A stretch of 64,000 nt of DNA from Pseudomonas purpurea (GTDB lineage: Bacteria > Pseudomonadota > Gammaproteobacteria > Pseudomonadales > Pseudomonadaceae). The position numbers and the translations under genes were made by a program. The stretch is from NCBI RefSeq assembly GCF_039908635.1, contig NZ_CP150918.1, forward strand, positions 5,782,001 through 5,846,000. Direction: 5' to 3'. The notes beneath the pieces are model-generated. The model saw only the letters and a program-made list of their open reading frames with translations. It was not told where the DNA came from and did not search any database. The stretch's first letter is position 1, and each line of letters opens with the position of its first letter. Below are positions 44,038 to 52,954 of this stretch, in pieces.

Positions 44038-45359
44038 TGCAGTCCCCACTCTCTAAAACGTTGCTCAAGGTGTCGCAGAGCAATGCGAGGGTGATTCATC
44101 GTCACCTCAGGCAGACCGCTTTCGGTCAGTATGTCCGGCAGTGCCCGCAAGCGATTGGCTTGCTCGCGCAACCGCTCGAAGACCACCTGCGAATCGACAA
44201 TCCCCGTTAATGCATTACAGACGCCACGCCAATCGACATCCCCCGCCACCTCCAGATCCCGTGGCCATTTTGTGGTCCGAGTGATGCCTTCGTCGTCCAT
44301 GACCATCGGTGCCAGGTCGTAGATCGGCGCCAGTTCAAACGAAGCGTCACGGCGGATGATCGCGGTGTTACGTCCGTGGTTATCGGAGTTGCCCAATATT
44401 TTGTTGAGCAGGTCGCGACGCAAGTAATCCACCACCAGATCCTCAATCTGCGCCCCTTGCCCTGCAGCCTCCCAAAGGTCAGAGAGAAGCCGGATCACCA
44501 CCATGTGATCCATGGCACTTCCTGGAGTAGTCACTCCGGCCAGCGAGTAAATCGACTCAACCGCCAGCCGCTCGACACCCTGCTCGCTTAAACGACGGTC
44601 AAAACGCTGCATCCACAAACTGGGTTTTGTCGCTTCTTCCAAAGCCAGCCCTGCTGTCGCCACGGTGTCGATACCGAGCGTTTGCAGCGCCTTGTAGTAA
44701 TGGAATTCGCTTCTGAGGATGTCTTTATCGGTTTGTGTGCCTTGGTTACGGGCGAACTTCACAAACCAGTGCTGTGTCACCTCGGTGTCATCCAGCACTG
44801 CATCCGGATACAACAGGCCTTCGCGGTTTTCTGTCAGCAACAGCTTGGGCGCTTCACCACCTGCCCCCGTCGCACCACCAATGGCCGCACCTTGTTCGTA
44901 GGCGTATTCCAGAAAGCGATTGTCGCGCGAGATCACGTCGTCACGCGCAAAGCCCACTGCCGGGCGGCTGCTCAGTGTTTCAAGCGATTCCTTGATCCGC
45001 ATATTGCCAATGGGGCCCGGTGTACTGCGTGCCAGTAAAAACAGGTCGGCGCTGATGCCCTCTGGCTTGTCGTGACCAATGCGCGTCATAAGGAATCGTT
45101 TGGCTGCCCCCGCAGGCGCAATGTCGTGCAAAAACGCCGGAACCGCCGGGGTTCGCTGGCCCTCCCAGGCAATGGGAACATTGGCACTCACAGCCCGAGC
45201 GAAAGGACTGGGTATGTCAAAGACGTTGTCGATCAGATAACCCAACTCATAGCCAAAGCTACACCGACTGGCGAAGCCTTGCTCCGGGTCATCGAACGTC
45301 AAGACCATGGCGTCCTGCCATTCCCCGCTCGCATGTATTTGTAATGTCAGCTCCAGCAT
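44034..45359 (-). CDS. hipA: HipA-like serine/threonine kinase toxin
   Basis: 441 residues from ATG 45359 (MLELTLQIHASGEW). The HipA N-terminal barrel is followed by the kinase: Gly-rich loop GGATGAGGEAPK (161-172), ATP Lys in FVKFA (K201), catalytic NSDNHGRN (324-331, with D326 and N331) and metal-binding Asp in APIYDLAPM (D348). E. coli HipA phosphorylates glutamyl-tRNA synthetase; the target here is unknown. All kinase residues are present, so the toxin looks active. Four palindromic operators lie upstream, the nearest 11 bases before its ATG. Confidence 0.9.
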   Translation of the reverse strand: MLELTLQIHASGEWQDAMVLTFDDPEQGFASRCSFGYELGYLIDNVFDIPSPFARAVSANVPIAWEGQRTPAVPAFLHDIAPAGAAKRFLMTRIGHDKPEGISADLFLLARSTPGPIGNMRIKESLETLSSRPAVGFARDDVISRDNRFLEYAYEQGAAIGGATGAGGEAPKLLLTENREGLLYPDAVLDDTEVTQHWFVKFARNQGTQTDKDILRSEFHYYKALQTLGIDTVATAGLALEEATKPSLWMQRFDRRLSEQGVERLAVESIYSLAGVTTPGSAMDHMVVIRLLSDLWEAAGQGAQIEDLVVDYLRRDLLNKILGNSDNHGRNTAIIRRDASFELAPIYDLAPMVMDDEGITRTTKWPRDLEVAGDVDWRGVCNALTGIVDSQVVFERLREQANRLRALPDILTESGLPEVTMNHPRIALRHLEQRFREWGLQ

Positions 45360-45369
45360 TGCGTGCTCC

Positions 45370-45508
45370 TGCAATTTAATGCACTTGCGTAGGCTTAAAA
45401 TACGACATGCATGCAATATAGTGCACATGCTCAGTCCGCGCACAGCCAAAATCTGCATTTAAATGCAAACAGAAGATAATCCCAGGCAAACTCGTGCATT
45501 AAATTGCA
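45370..45508. promoter_or_regulatory. Array of four TGCA-N6-TGCA operators upstream of hipA-hipB
   Basis: Palindromes at 45370-45383 (TGCAATTTAATGCA), 45412-45425 (TGCAATATAGTGCA), 45454-45467 (TGCATTTAAATGCA) and 45495-45508 (TGCATTAAATTGCA). Starts are spaced 42, 42 and 41 bases, four helical turns, so all face the same side of the DNA. All have a 6-base A/T-rich centre (one contains a single G). The most likely binder is HipB. Confidence 0.85.
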
Positions 45509-45798
45509 TCTTCACGCGATTGAAGCCCATCCATCAATCCGTACAAAACCTCTGCCTGCTAGACGCAGGGTTGATCACGGTGGCAGACGAGTTTCCAAGC
45601 CTTCGCCAATCGATCCATCCGAGAACGATGTAAGGAAAAACGTCAGTGCACGGAGGCCAATCGTTATGCTGTCTCGTGGACGGGGCCTTTGCTACAACCG
45701 AAGCTCCAGCGTCTTTCGAAAGCGCCGGAAATGCCCGGCATCGGAGCATACGCCCAGCCTTTTAGAGTTCGACCTCCCCAAGGAAGAGGTCGCATTCA

Positions 45799-48075
45799 AT
45801 GCCCATTCTGCACACTCATCGCCCACACCATCTTGCCCTGGCAATCGCCCTCGCCTTCGGCGGCATCGAAATGTCCCACGCGCAGCAAACAGAGCCCGCC
45901 GTCACCGAGGCCAAGCCCCATCCCGTAAAAGCCAAAAAAATTACGAAGCCCAAATCCAAGATCCTCGTGCCCCCTGCAATGGAGCCGGTCACAGCCGATC
46001 GCAATCGCAGTCAGGCGATTCCCGTTAATGATCCGTTGCTCGTCGACACGACCCTTGACGACAATGAACCTGCGGCGCCTGAAGGATTGATCGCTGCGCT
46101 GACGCCTGAACTCCCAGCCGAAGTGGCTAAAAACGCCCCTGATGCGGTGCAACAGGGCGTTGATGGGCCCACGGTCCAGGAGCTGTTCAGCGCTTTCGCA
46201 GCGGCATCCACCACTCACCACACCCATATCGAAACCACGGATGGCTTTGCCGAAAAAATCAGTGATGGCAATGACCTGGTGATCCTGACCACCGGTGCCC
46301 GGCAGGAGGGCATCATCGATGGTGGCGGTGGCTTGAACGGTTTGAAACTCAATGCCGTCGAGGGTGGCACGCTGGGTGAAACCCGCAACTTCAGGGGACT
46401 GCTGGTGGAACAGGGTGTCTGGAACCTGACCGGCTTCAACGACTTCAGTCATGGCGTCGGAGTCCTCAACGCAAGCACCCTGTACAACCAGGGCAGTATC
46501 GCCGGCGATGTGATGGTCGAAACCGGTGGCCTCTACGGGGGTGCCGGCTCAGTCAACAGTCTGTTTGTAGACGGCGGCTTGTCGGTCAGTTCAGCGCTTG
46601 GCGCCGCCAGGGTTCGTCAGGACTTGTACCTGAACGAGGGCGCCATTGTGTTCTACGGCATCGACACCGAAGGCCGAAGCGCTACCGTTGTTGTCGAAGG
46701 TACGGCGACCATCGGCGGCGCCACGCTGGCAATCAATGCAGCCAATGCCGATCACCCGCTGACCAGCAAGCATGCCGTGCTTCAGGCTGGCAACGTAGTG
46801 GGAACATTCGCCGCCGTCACCAACAACCTGGCGTACATGACGCCCACCCTGACCTACACCGACACCTCTGTCGACCTGACCTATGCCCGCAACGATGTGC
46901 CACTGAAAAGCGCCGCCACCACCGACAACGCCCGCCAGGTCGCCAACAGCCTCGAATCCGAAAAGCCTGCTGAAGCACCTGCCCCCTCTGCTCCCGCCAT
47001 AGCCAGCACAACGCAAACACCGAAGACGGTTGCGAACAATACCGCCGTCAATGCACTGCTCACGACTAGTATGTCCACCGCTGGAGCAGCACTGGAGCAA
47101 CTGGCCGGTGGCAGCAACGCCAACCTCGCCAATGCCACCTTGAGCAGCGTTCGGCCAGTGAGTGCCAGCATGCTTTCAGCCATGCGCCAGTTGAGCAACG
47201 ACGCGAGCCAGCAAGACCGCTCGACACCACAACTTGCCACCGGTCACGGCACCCACGGTCGGGTCTGGGTTCAGGCTCTGGGCAACACCTCCACGGTCAA
47301 CGGTCACCAGAGCAGCAGCGTGCTGAAGCAGCACACTCACGGCCTGGTAGTCGGCGCGGACTGGTCACTCGACAGCGAATGGCGCGTGGGTGTGCTGGGT
47401 GGCAAATCACAGACCCGTCTCGACGGAACACAGCTCGATGGCGATCTCGACAACTGGTACCTCGGCGCCTATGCCCTGCGCCAAAGTGGCCCGCTGGCAC
47501 TGCGGTTCGGCGCGACCTATGGCAGTCATGACGGAACCACCAAACGCAATATTGCCTTCAACCGCTTCAGCGACACCCCCAAAGGCAGCTATGACGCCAG
47601 CAGCCAGCAAGCCTTTGCCGAACTCGGTTACAACCTGGGCAGCGGCCGTTTAAGCGCGGAACCCTTCGTCAACCTGGGCTATGAGCGCTACCAGCGCGAC
47701 AGCTATCAGGAGAAAGGTGGCGCCGCAGCCTTGAAGGTCGACAAGCAAATCCAGGACAACCTCAACAGCACCTTTGGCCTGAGGTTGGCACATCTGAGCC
47801 CACTGGATAACGGTATGAGCCTGACCCCTCGCATGAGTGCCGGCTGGAAGCACACGTACGGCGACATCAGCCGCTCTACGCGACAGGCATTGGTGTCGGG
47901 TGGAAAGGCGTTCAACGTTCAAGGCAGCGCACTGGATCGGGACAATGTGCTGTTGGAAGCAGGGCTGGATCTGGCCGTTTCGACGCAACACACCCTGAGC
48001 GTTGCCTACAACGGCGAGGTTGGTAGCAACAATCGCGACAATGGCGTGATGGGTCAGTGGCGGATGAGCTTCTAA
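45799..48075 (+). CDS. Autotransporter (type V secretion) with beta-barrel domain
   Basis: 758 residues. N-terminal signal-like segment (HLALAIALAFGGIEMSHAQQ), then a Lys/Pro-rich linker. A beta-helix-type passenger follows (about 130-380) with repeats such as GIIDGGGGLNGLKLNAVEGG and STLYNQGSIAGDVMVETGG. The C-terminal ~270 residues form the autotransporter barrel (RVWVQALGNTSTVNGHQSSS ... GWKHTYGDISRSTRQALVSG), ending in the outer-membrane signature WRMSF. The passenger is short and has no protease or adhesin signature I can name. AAGGAAGAGG lies 10 bases before the start. Its gene stands alone between the hip operators and pycB. Confidence 0.88.
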   Translation: MPILHTHRPHHLALAIALAFGGIEMSHAQQTEPAVTEAKPHPVKAKKITKPKSKILVPPAMEPVTADRNRSQAIPVNDPLLVDTTLDDNEPAAPEGLIAALTPELPAEVAKNAPDAVQQGVDGPTVQELFSAFAAASTTHHTHIETTDGFAEKISDGNDLVILTTGARQEGIIDGGGGLNGLKLNAVEGGTLGETRNFRGLLVEQGVWNLTGFNDFSHGVGVLNASTLYNQGSIAGDVMVETGGLYGGAGSVNSLFVDGGLSVSSALGAARVRQDLYLNEGAIVFYGIDTEGRSATVVVEGTATIGGATLAINAANADHPLTSKHAVLQAGNVVGTFAAVTNNLAYMTPTLTYTDTSVDLTYARNDVPLKSAATTDNARQVANSLESEKPAEAPAPSAPAIASTTQTPKTVANNTAVNALLTTSMSTAGAALEQLAGGSNANLANATLSSVRPVSASMLSAMRQLSNDASQQDRSTPQLATGHGTHGRVWVQALGNTSTVNGHQSSSVLKQHTHGLVVGADWSLDSEWRVGVLGGKSQTRLDGTQLDGDLDNWYLGAYALRQSGPLALRFGATYGSHDGTTKRNIAFNRFSDTPKGSYDASSQQAFAELGYNLGSGRLSAEPFVNLGYERYQRDSYQEKGGAAALKVDKQIQDNLNSTFGLRLAHLSPLDNGMSLTPRMSAGWKHTYGDISRSTRQALVSGGKAFNVQGSALDRDNVLLEAGLDLAVSTQHTLSVAYNGEVGSNNRDNGVMGQWRMSF

Positions 48076-48090
48076 TGCACTGACACCTCA

Positions 48091-48112
48091 GTGGCGGGGG
48101 AGCTTGCTCCCT
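48091..48112. repeat. Half REP element
   Basis: GTGGCGGGGGAGCTTGCTCC, a degenerate unpaired REP of the GTGGCGAGG type. Confidence 0.6.
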
Positions 48113-48145
48113 TGCTCACAACAACAGCGCCCCCAAACAGCGGAC

Positions 48146-48171
48146 AAAAAAAGGGGAGCACATGCCCCCCC
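48146..48171 (-). terminator. Terminator after pycB
   Basis: Minus strand: GGGGGGGCATGTGCTCCCC hairpin followed by seven T residues; 34 bases beyond the pycB stop. Confidence 0.75.
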
Positions 48172-48204
48172 GAGGTTTAAAGCGTTAGAGACGAGGCTGT
48201 TGAA

Positions 48205-50013
48205 TCAGCCTTCGATCTCGATCAGGATTTCGCCCGGGTTGACCCGGTCGCCCTTGGCCACATGGATGGCGGTGACTTTGCCTGCGATGGCCGATTGCAC
48301 TTCGGTTTCCATCTTCATCGCTTCGGTGATCAACACGGCCTGGCCGGCTTTCACGGTGTCGCCTTCCTTGACCAGCACATCGACGATGTTGCCTGGCATG
48401 GCAGTGCTGACGTGGCCCGGAGCGGTGGCCTGCTTGCGTTTGCTGCTGCCGCCGCTGACGAACTCGTTGAGCGGTTCGAACACCACTTCTTCCGGCATGC
48501 CGTCGATGGACAGGTAGAAGTGACGCTTGCCTTCAGCCTTGACGCCGACACCGGTGATGTCGACGCGGTAGGTTTCGCCGTGAACGTCGATGACGAACTC
48601 GGTCGGCACGCCTTCACCACTCGCCGAGGTCACGCCACCGGCTTCAGGAATCGGCAGCAACACTTCCGGTGTCAGGGTGCCGGCTTCGCGTTCTTCGAGG
48701 AACTTGCGCCCGATGTCCGGGAACATGGCATAGGTCAGCACGTCTTCTTCGGACTTGGCCAAGGCACCGATCTCGCCGCGCAGCTTGGTCATTTCCGGTT
48801 TGAGCAGGTCAGCCGGGCGCACGTCGATCACTTCTTCGCTGCCAATTGCCTGACGACGCAGCTTCTCGTCGACAGTGCCCGGCGCCTTGCCGTAGCCACC
48901 TTGCAGGTAGAGCTTCACTTCGTTGGTGATGGTTTTATAGCGCTCACCGGCCAACACGTTGAAGAACGCCTGGGTGCCGACGATCTGCGACGTCGGGGTC
49001 ACCAGCGGCGGGAAGCCGAGGTCTTCGCGAACGCGCGGGATTTCGGCCAGCACTTCGCTCATGCGATTCAGCGCGCCCTGCTCTTTCAACTGGTTGGCCA
49101 GGTTGGAAATCATCCCGCCCGGCACTTGGTTGACTTGCACGCGGGTGTCGACGGCAGTGAATTCGCTTTCAAACTGGTGGTACTTCTTGCGCACGGCGTA
49201 GAAGTACAGACCGATTTCCTGCAGCAGTTCCAGGCTCAGGCCGGTGTCGAACTCGCTGCCTTTCAGGGCGGCGACCATCGACTCGGTGCCCGGATGGCTA
49301 GTGCCCCAGGCGAAGCTGGAGATGGCGGTGTCGATGTGATCGGCGCCGTTCTCGATAGCCTTGAGTTGGCACATCGAAGCCAGGCCGGCAGTGTCGTGGG
49401 AGTGAATAAACACTGGCAGCGACTGTTCGGATTTCAATGCCTTGACCAGTTCGCCGGTGGCGTACGGAGTCAGCAGGCCAGCCATGTCCTTGATCGCCAC
49501 CGAGTCGCAACCCATGGCTTCCATTTGCTTGGCTTGCGCCACGAAAGCCTCGATGGTGTGCACCGGGCTGGTGGTGTAAGCGATGGTGCCCTGGGCGTGT
49601 TTACCGGCGGCTTTCACCGCTTCGATCGCGACCCGCAGGTTACGTACGTCGTTCATCGCATCGAAGATACGGAACACGTCGATGCCGTTGACCGCAGCCT
49701 TGGCGACGAAGGCTTTGACCACGTCATCGCTGTAATGGCGATAGCCCAACAGGTTCTGGCCGCGCAGAAGCATTTGCAGACGGGTGTTAGGCAGCGCCGC
49801 GCGGAGTTTGCGCAGACGCTCCCACGGGTCTTCCTTGAGGAAACGTACGCAGGCGTCGAAGGTCGCGCCACCCCAGACTTCCAGCGACCAGTAGCCGACT
49901 TTGTCGAGCTTGTCGCAGATCGGCAGCATGTCGTCAGTGCGCATGCGGGTCGCGAGCAGCGATTGGTGGGCGTCGCGCAGGATGGTGTCGGTTACAAAGA
50001 TCTTTTTGGACAT
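48205..50013 (-). CDS. pycB: Pyruvate carboxylase subunit B / oxaloacetate decarboxylase alpha-type
   Basis: 602 residues from ATG 50013 (MSKKIFVTDTILRDAHQ), with GAGGA upstream; an ATG at 50019 is possible. HMGL-like carboxyltransferase barrel with the signature TDTILRDAHQSL, metal-binding HSHDTAGLA, then a C-terminal biotinyl domain with the biotin-accepting Lys in ITEAMKMETEV. It combines with PycA to carboxylate pyruvate to oxaloacetate (anaplerosis). Ten bases after the pycA stop, and the same arrangement as PA5436-PA5435 (from memory). Regulators pycR and rccR lie just upstream. Confidence 0.95.
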   Translation of the reverse strand: MSKKIFVTDTILRDAHQSLLATRMRTDDMLPICDKLDKVGYWSLEVWGGATFDACVRFLKEDPWERLRKLRAALPNTRLQMLLRGQNLLGYRHYSDDVVKAFVAKAAVNGIDVFRIFDAMNDVRNLRVAIEAVKAAGKHAQGTIAYTTSPVHTIEAFVAQAKQMEAMGCDSVAIKDMAGLLTPYATGELVKALKSEQSLPVFIHSHDTAGLASMCQLKAIENGADHIDTAISSFAWGTSHPGTESMVAALKGSEFDTGLSLELLQEIGLYFYAVRKKYHQFESEFTAVDTRVQVNQVPGGMISNLANQLKEQGALNRMSEVLAEIPRVREDLGFPPLVTPTSQIVGTQAFFNVLAGERYKTITNEVKLYLQGGYGKAPGTVDEKLRRQAIGSEEVIDVRPADLLKPEMTKLRGEIGALAKSEEDVLTYAMFPDIGRKFLEEREAGTLTPEVLLPIPEAGGVTSASGEGVPTEFVIDVHGETYRVDITGVGVKAEGKRHFYLSIDGMPEEVVFEPLNEFVSGGSSKRKQATAPGHVSTAMPGNIVDVLVKEGDTVKAGQAVLITEAMKMETEVQSAIAGKVTAIHVAKGDRVNPGEILIEIEG

Positions 50014-50024
50014 TGTCATATTCC

Positions 50025-51440
50025 TCACAGGCCTGCGTGGGCGGCGATGGCGGCGGCGATGGCCAGGGCCAGCTCTTCGGGTTTGCGCTTGATCGAGTAG
50101 TTGGTCAGCTCAGGGTGGCTTTCAACGAAACTGGTGTTGAACTGACCGCTACGGAATTCCGGGTTACGCAGGATTTCCTGGTAATAGGCGGCAGTGGTCT
50201 TGACCCCTTGCAGACGCATGTCGTCCAGGGCGCGCAAGCCACGGTCCATCGCCTCTTCCCAGGTCAACGCCCACACCACCAGTTTCAGGCACATGGAATC
50301 GTAGAACGGCGGAATGGTGTAACCGGTATAGATCGCCGTGTCGGTGCGCACGCCGGGGCCGCCGGGGGCGTAGTAACGGGTGATCTTGCCGAAGCTCGGC
50401 AGGAAGTTGTTTTTCGGGTCTTCGGCGTTGATCCGGAATTGCAGCGCAAAACCGCGGTGCTGGATGTCTTCCTGTTTCACCGAAAGCGGCAGGCCGGAGG
50501 CGATGCGGATCTGTTCACGGACGATGTCGATGCCGGTGATTTCTTCGGTGATGGTGTGTTCCACCTGCACCCGGGTGTTCATTTCCATGAAGTACACCTC
50601 GCCCTCGGCGAGCAGGAACTCCACGGTGCCGGCGTTCTCGTAACCCACAGCTTTGGCCGCGCGTACCGACAGGTCGCCGATGTAGGCGCGCTGTTCCGGG
50701 GTCAGTTGCGGGCTCGGGGCGATCTCGATCAGCTTCTGGTTACGACGCTGGATCGAGCAATCACGCTCGAACAGGTGCACCACGTTGCCAAAGCTGTCGC
50801 CAAGGATCTGCGCTTCGATGTGCTTGGGATTGACGATGCATTTTTCGAGGAACACTTCCGCCGAACCAAAGGCCTTGGTGGCTTCGGAAATCACTCGTGG
50901 GAAAGCCTGTTCCAATTCTTCGCGGCTGTTGCAGCGACGAATGCCGCGACCGCCACCACCGGAAGTGGCCTTGAGCATCACCGGGTAACCGATGCGATCG
51001 CCTTCGGTCAGGGCTTCGGCGATGTCGGCGACGTTGCCTTCAGTGCCCGGCGTGACCGGCACACCGGCCTTGATCATGCTGCGTCGGGCTTCGGTCTTGT
51101 CGCCCATGCGGCGAATGACTTCCGCCGACGGGCCAATGAATTTGATTCCACGTTCGGCGCAGATGTCGGCCAGTTCGGCGTTCTCCGAGAGAAAGCCATA
51201 ACCTGGGTGCAACGCGTCGCAACCGGTTTCCACGGCCAGGTTCACCAGCTTGCGCGGGTTCAGGTAGCCGGCCAGCGGTTCGGCACCGATGCTGTGGGCT
51301 TCGTCCGCACGCTTCACATGCAGGGCATGGCGGTCAGCGTCGGAATAGATCGCGACCGAGCGAATGCCCATCTCGGCGCAGGCACGTACGATTCGTACGG
51401 CAATTTCACCACGGTTGGCGATCAGGATCTTTGTTATCAC
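50025..51440 (-). CDS. pycA: Pyruvate carboxylase subunit A (biotin carboxylase)
   Basis: 471 residues from GTG 51440, with AAGGGAAA upstream. Biotin carboxylase signatures: ILIANRGEIAVRIVRA, HPGYGFLSEN, the ATP-grasp Gly loop KATSGGGGRGIRR and VYFMEMNTRVQVEHTITEEITGID with the catalytic ExxN/R residues, plus HRGFALQFRINAED. It carboxylates biotin on PycB. The length is typical of two-subunit enzymes of Pseudomonas. It is divergent from pycR with about 190 bases between. Confidence 0.97.
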   Translation of the reverse strand: MITKILIANRGEIAVRIVRACAEMGIRSVAIYSDADRHALHVKRADEAHSIGAEPLAGYLNPRKLVNLAVETGCDALHPGYGFLSENAELADICAERGIKFIGPSAEVIRRMGDKTEARRSMIKAGVPVTPGTEGNVADIAEALTEGDRIGYPVMLKATSGGGGRGIRRCNSREELEQAFPRVISEATKAFGSAEVFLEKCIVNPKHIEAQILGDSFGNVVHLFERDCSIQRRNQKLIEIAPSPQLTPEQRAYIGDLSVRAAKAVGYENAGTVEFLLAEGEVYFMEMNTRVQVEHTITEEITGIDIVREQIRIASGLPLSVKQEDIQHRGFALQFRINAEDPKNNFLPSFGKITRYYAPGGPGVRTDTAIYTGYTIPPFYDSMCLKLVVWALTWEEAMDRGLRALDDMRLQGVKTTAAYYQEILRNPEFRSGQFNTSFVESHPELTNYSIKRKPEELALAIAAAIAAHAGL

Positions 51441-51630
51441 TTGGAATTTCCCTTGAGCCGGTTGCTACCCACGACCCCTGGACTGGGTCGGCGCGTGACT
51501 AAATGTTTCAAGCCAGTCGCACAGTCACACTAGCCCGCTCAAGGGATTAACAAAAATCAATAATTATTGGGTCAGGCATAAGCAAAGACTTATAGTTGAA
51601 CGACCAGCCTGCGGCCAGAGCCTATAAAAA

Positions 51631-52593
51631 ATGCGTAAGTCCTTGATGCGTATGACATTACGTCAACTTCAGGTCTTCAATGAAGTCTGTGATTTACGTT
51701 CCTACAGCCGTGCAGCCGAGGAAATGTCGCTCACACAACCAGCCGTAAGCCTACAGATTCGTCAGCTGGAAGAGCTGATTGGTCAGCCTTTGTTCGATTA
51801 TGTCGGCAAAAAACTCTACATGACCGAAGCCGCTGAAGCGTTACAGCGCGCCAGCCGAGACATTTTCGGGCGCCTGGAAAACCTCGATATGCAGCTCTCG
51901 GACATGCAAGGCTCGTTGCAGGGCCAGTTGAAACTGGCTGTGGAATCCAGCGCCAAGTACTTCGTACCGCATCTGTTTGCTGCCTTCAAGCGGCAGCACC
52001 CGGAAGTGAACCTGCATTTGACCGTGGTCAATCGCGGGCAAGTCATTCGACGCCTGTCGGACAACCGCGACGACCTGGTGATCATGTCCATGGTGCCGCA
52101 GGACATGGGGCTGGAATTCCTGCCGTTCCTCAACAACCCGATTGTCGCCGTGGCGCCACCCGATCATCCGCTGAGCCACATGGGCCCGCTGCGCTTGCAG
52201 GATCTGGAGCCCTACACGCTGCTGGTACGCGAACAAGGCTCGGGAACCCGGCAGGCCTGCGAGGAATATTTCAAAGAGAAGCGCGTGCACTTCAACCAGA
52301 CCCAGGAGGTTTCATCGGCAGAAGCCCAGCGTGAATGTGTGGTGGCGGGTCTGGGCGTGGCACTGTTGACGCGCCACGCCCTGAACCTGGAGTTGGCGAC
52401 CGGCGGGCTCAAAGAGCTGCCGGTCGAAGAGCTGCCGCTGTATCGCAGCTGGTGCCTGGTGCAGGCCAAGGCCAAACGCCTGTCACCGGTTGCACACGCG
52501 TTCCTGGGATTTATCCGCAGTGAACGGGTGCAGATCAGCGCGCTGGTTGAGCGCTTCGACGGGAAGCTGTCGGTGCTGCCTGCCAGTAATTGA
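51631..52593 (+). CDS. pycR: LysR-family regulator PycR
   Basis: 320 residues. LysR HTH near the N-terminus (MTLRQLQVFNEVCDLRSYSRAAEEMSLTQPAVSLQIRQLEELIG) and a periplasmic-binding-like sensor domain. It is divergent from pycA, as PycR in P. aeruginosa (PA5437, from memory), where it affects pycA expression and virulence. The start may be 51631, or one of the in-frame ATGs at 51646 or 51652. The T-N11-A type sites in the 190-base gap are not clear enough to name. Confidence 0.9.
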   Translation: MRKSLMRMTLRQLQVFNEVCDLRSYSRAAEEMSLTQPAVSLQIRQLEELIGQPLFDYVGKKLYMTEAAEALQRASRDIFGRLENLDMQLSDMQGSLQGQLKLAVESSAKYFVPHLFAAFKRQHPEVNLHLTVVNRGQVIRRLSDNRDDLVIMSMVPQDMGLEFLPFLNNPIVAVAPPDHPLSHMGPLRLQDLEPYTLLVREQGSGTRQACEEYFKEKRVHFNQTQEVSSAEAQRECVVAGLGVALLTRHALNLELATGGLKELPVEELPLYRSWCLVQAKAKRLSPVAHAFLGFIRSERVQISALVERFDGKLSVLPASN

Positions 52594-52747
52594 GCTCCGC
52601 TGCGCCGGGAAAATCGCCAATCTCTGCCAGCAGTTGACGCTGCTCGCAACGATCTTCAATCGCGCGGCGAAATTCCATGCGGCGCTGGTCTTCTTGCTGA
52701 CGACGGGTTTTGACGGCGCTGTTGCGTTCTTCGTAGGGCTGAGCCAT
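52535..52747 (-). CDS. Small charged hypothetical protein
   Basis: 70 residues from ATG 52747 with GGGAGA upstream. Strongly charged, with TRRQQEDQRRMEFRRAIEDR and a low-complexity C-terminus. Its 3' end overlaps the end of pycR on the other strand by 59 bases. It looks real by its good ribosome site and codon use. A resemblance to the PA3496-type small proteins is only an impression. Confidence 0.6.
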   Translation of the reverse strand: MAQPYEERNSAVKTRRQQEDQRRMEFRRAIEDRCEQRQLLAEIGDFPGAAELNYWQAAPTASRRSAQPAR

Positions 52748-52848
52748 TTCGAGTCTCCCAAGGCGAGTACGGGAGTTTCAAGATAGGCGCGGGGGATGAC
52801 GGTTTGGCGGCGAGTCGATGACAGAAAAATGAAAATTTGTTCTGCTTC

Positions 52849-52942
52849 TGTGGCGAGGGAGCTTGCTCCCGCTGGGTCGCGAAGCGGCCCCAACTCTTTT
52901 GCGACTGCTGCGCAGTCGAGCGGGAGCAAGCTCCCTCGCCAC
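52849..52942. repeat. REP pair upstream of the small charged gene
   Basis: Arms TGTGGCGAGGGAGCTTGCTC and GAGCAAGCTCCCTCGCCACA. Confidence 0.85.
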
Positions 52943-52954
52943 ACGATCGCCGGG

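Noticed and set aside
48262..50100. 612-codon open frame on the plus strand across pycB
   Set aside because: Antisense shadow of a well-identified carboxylase subunit.
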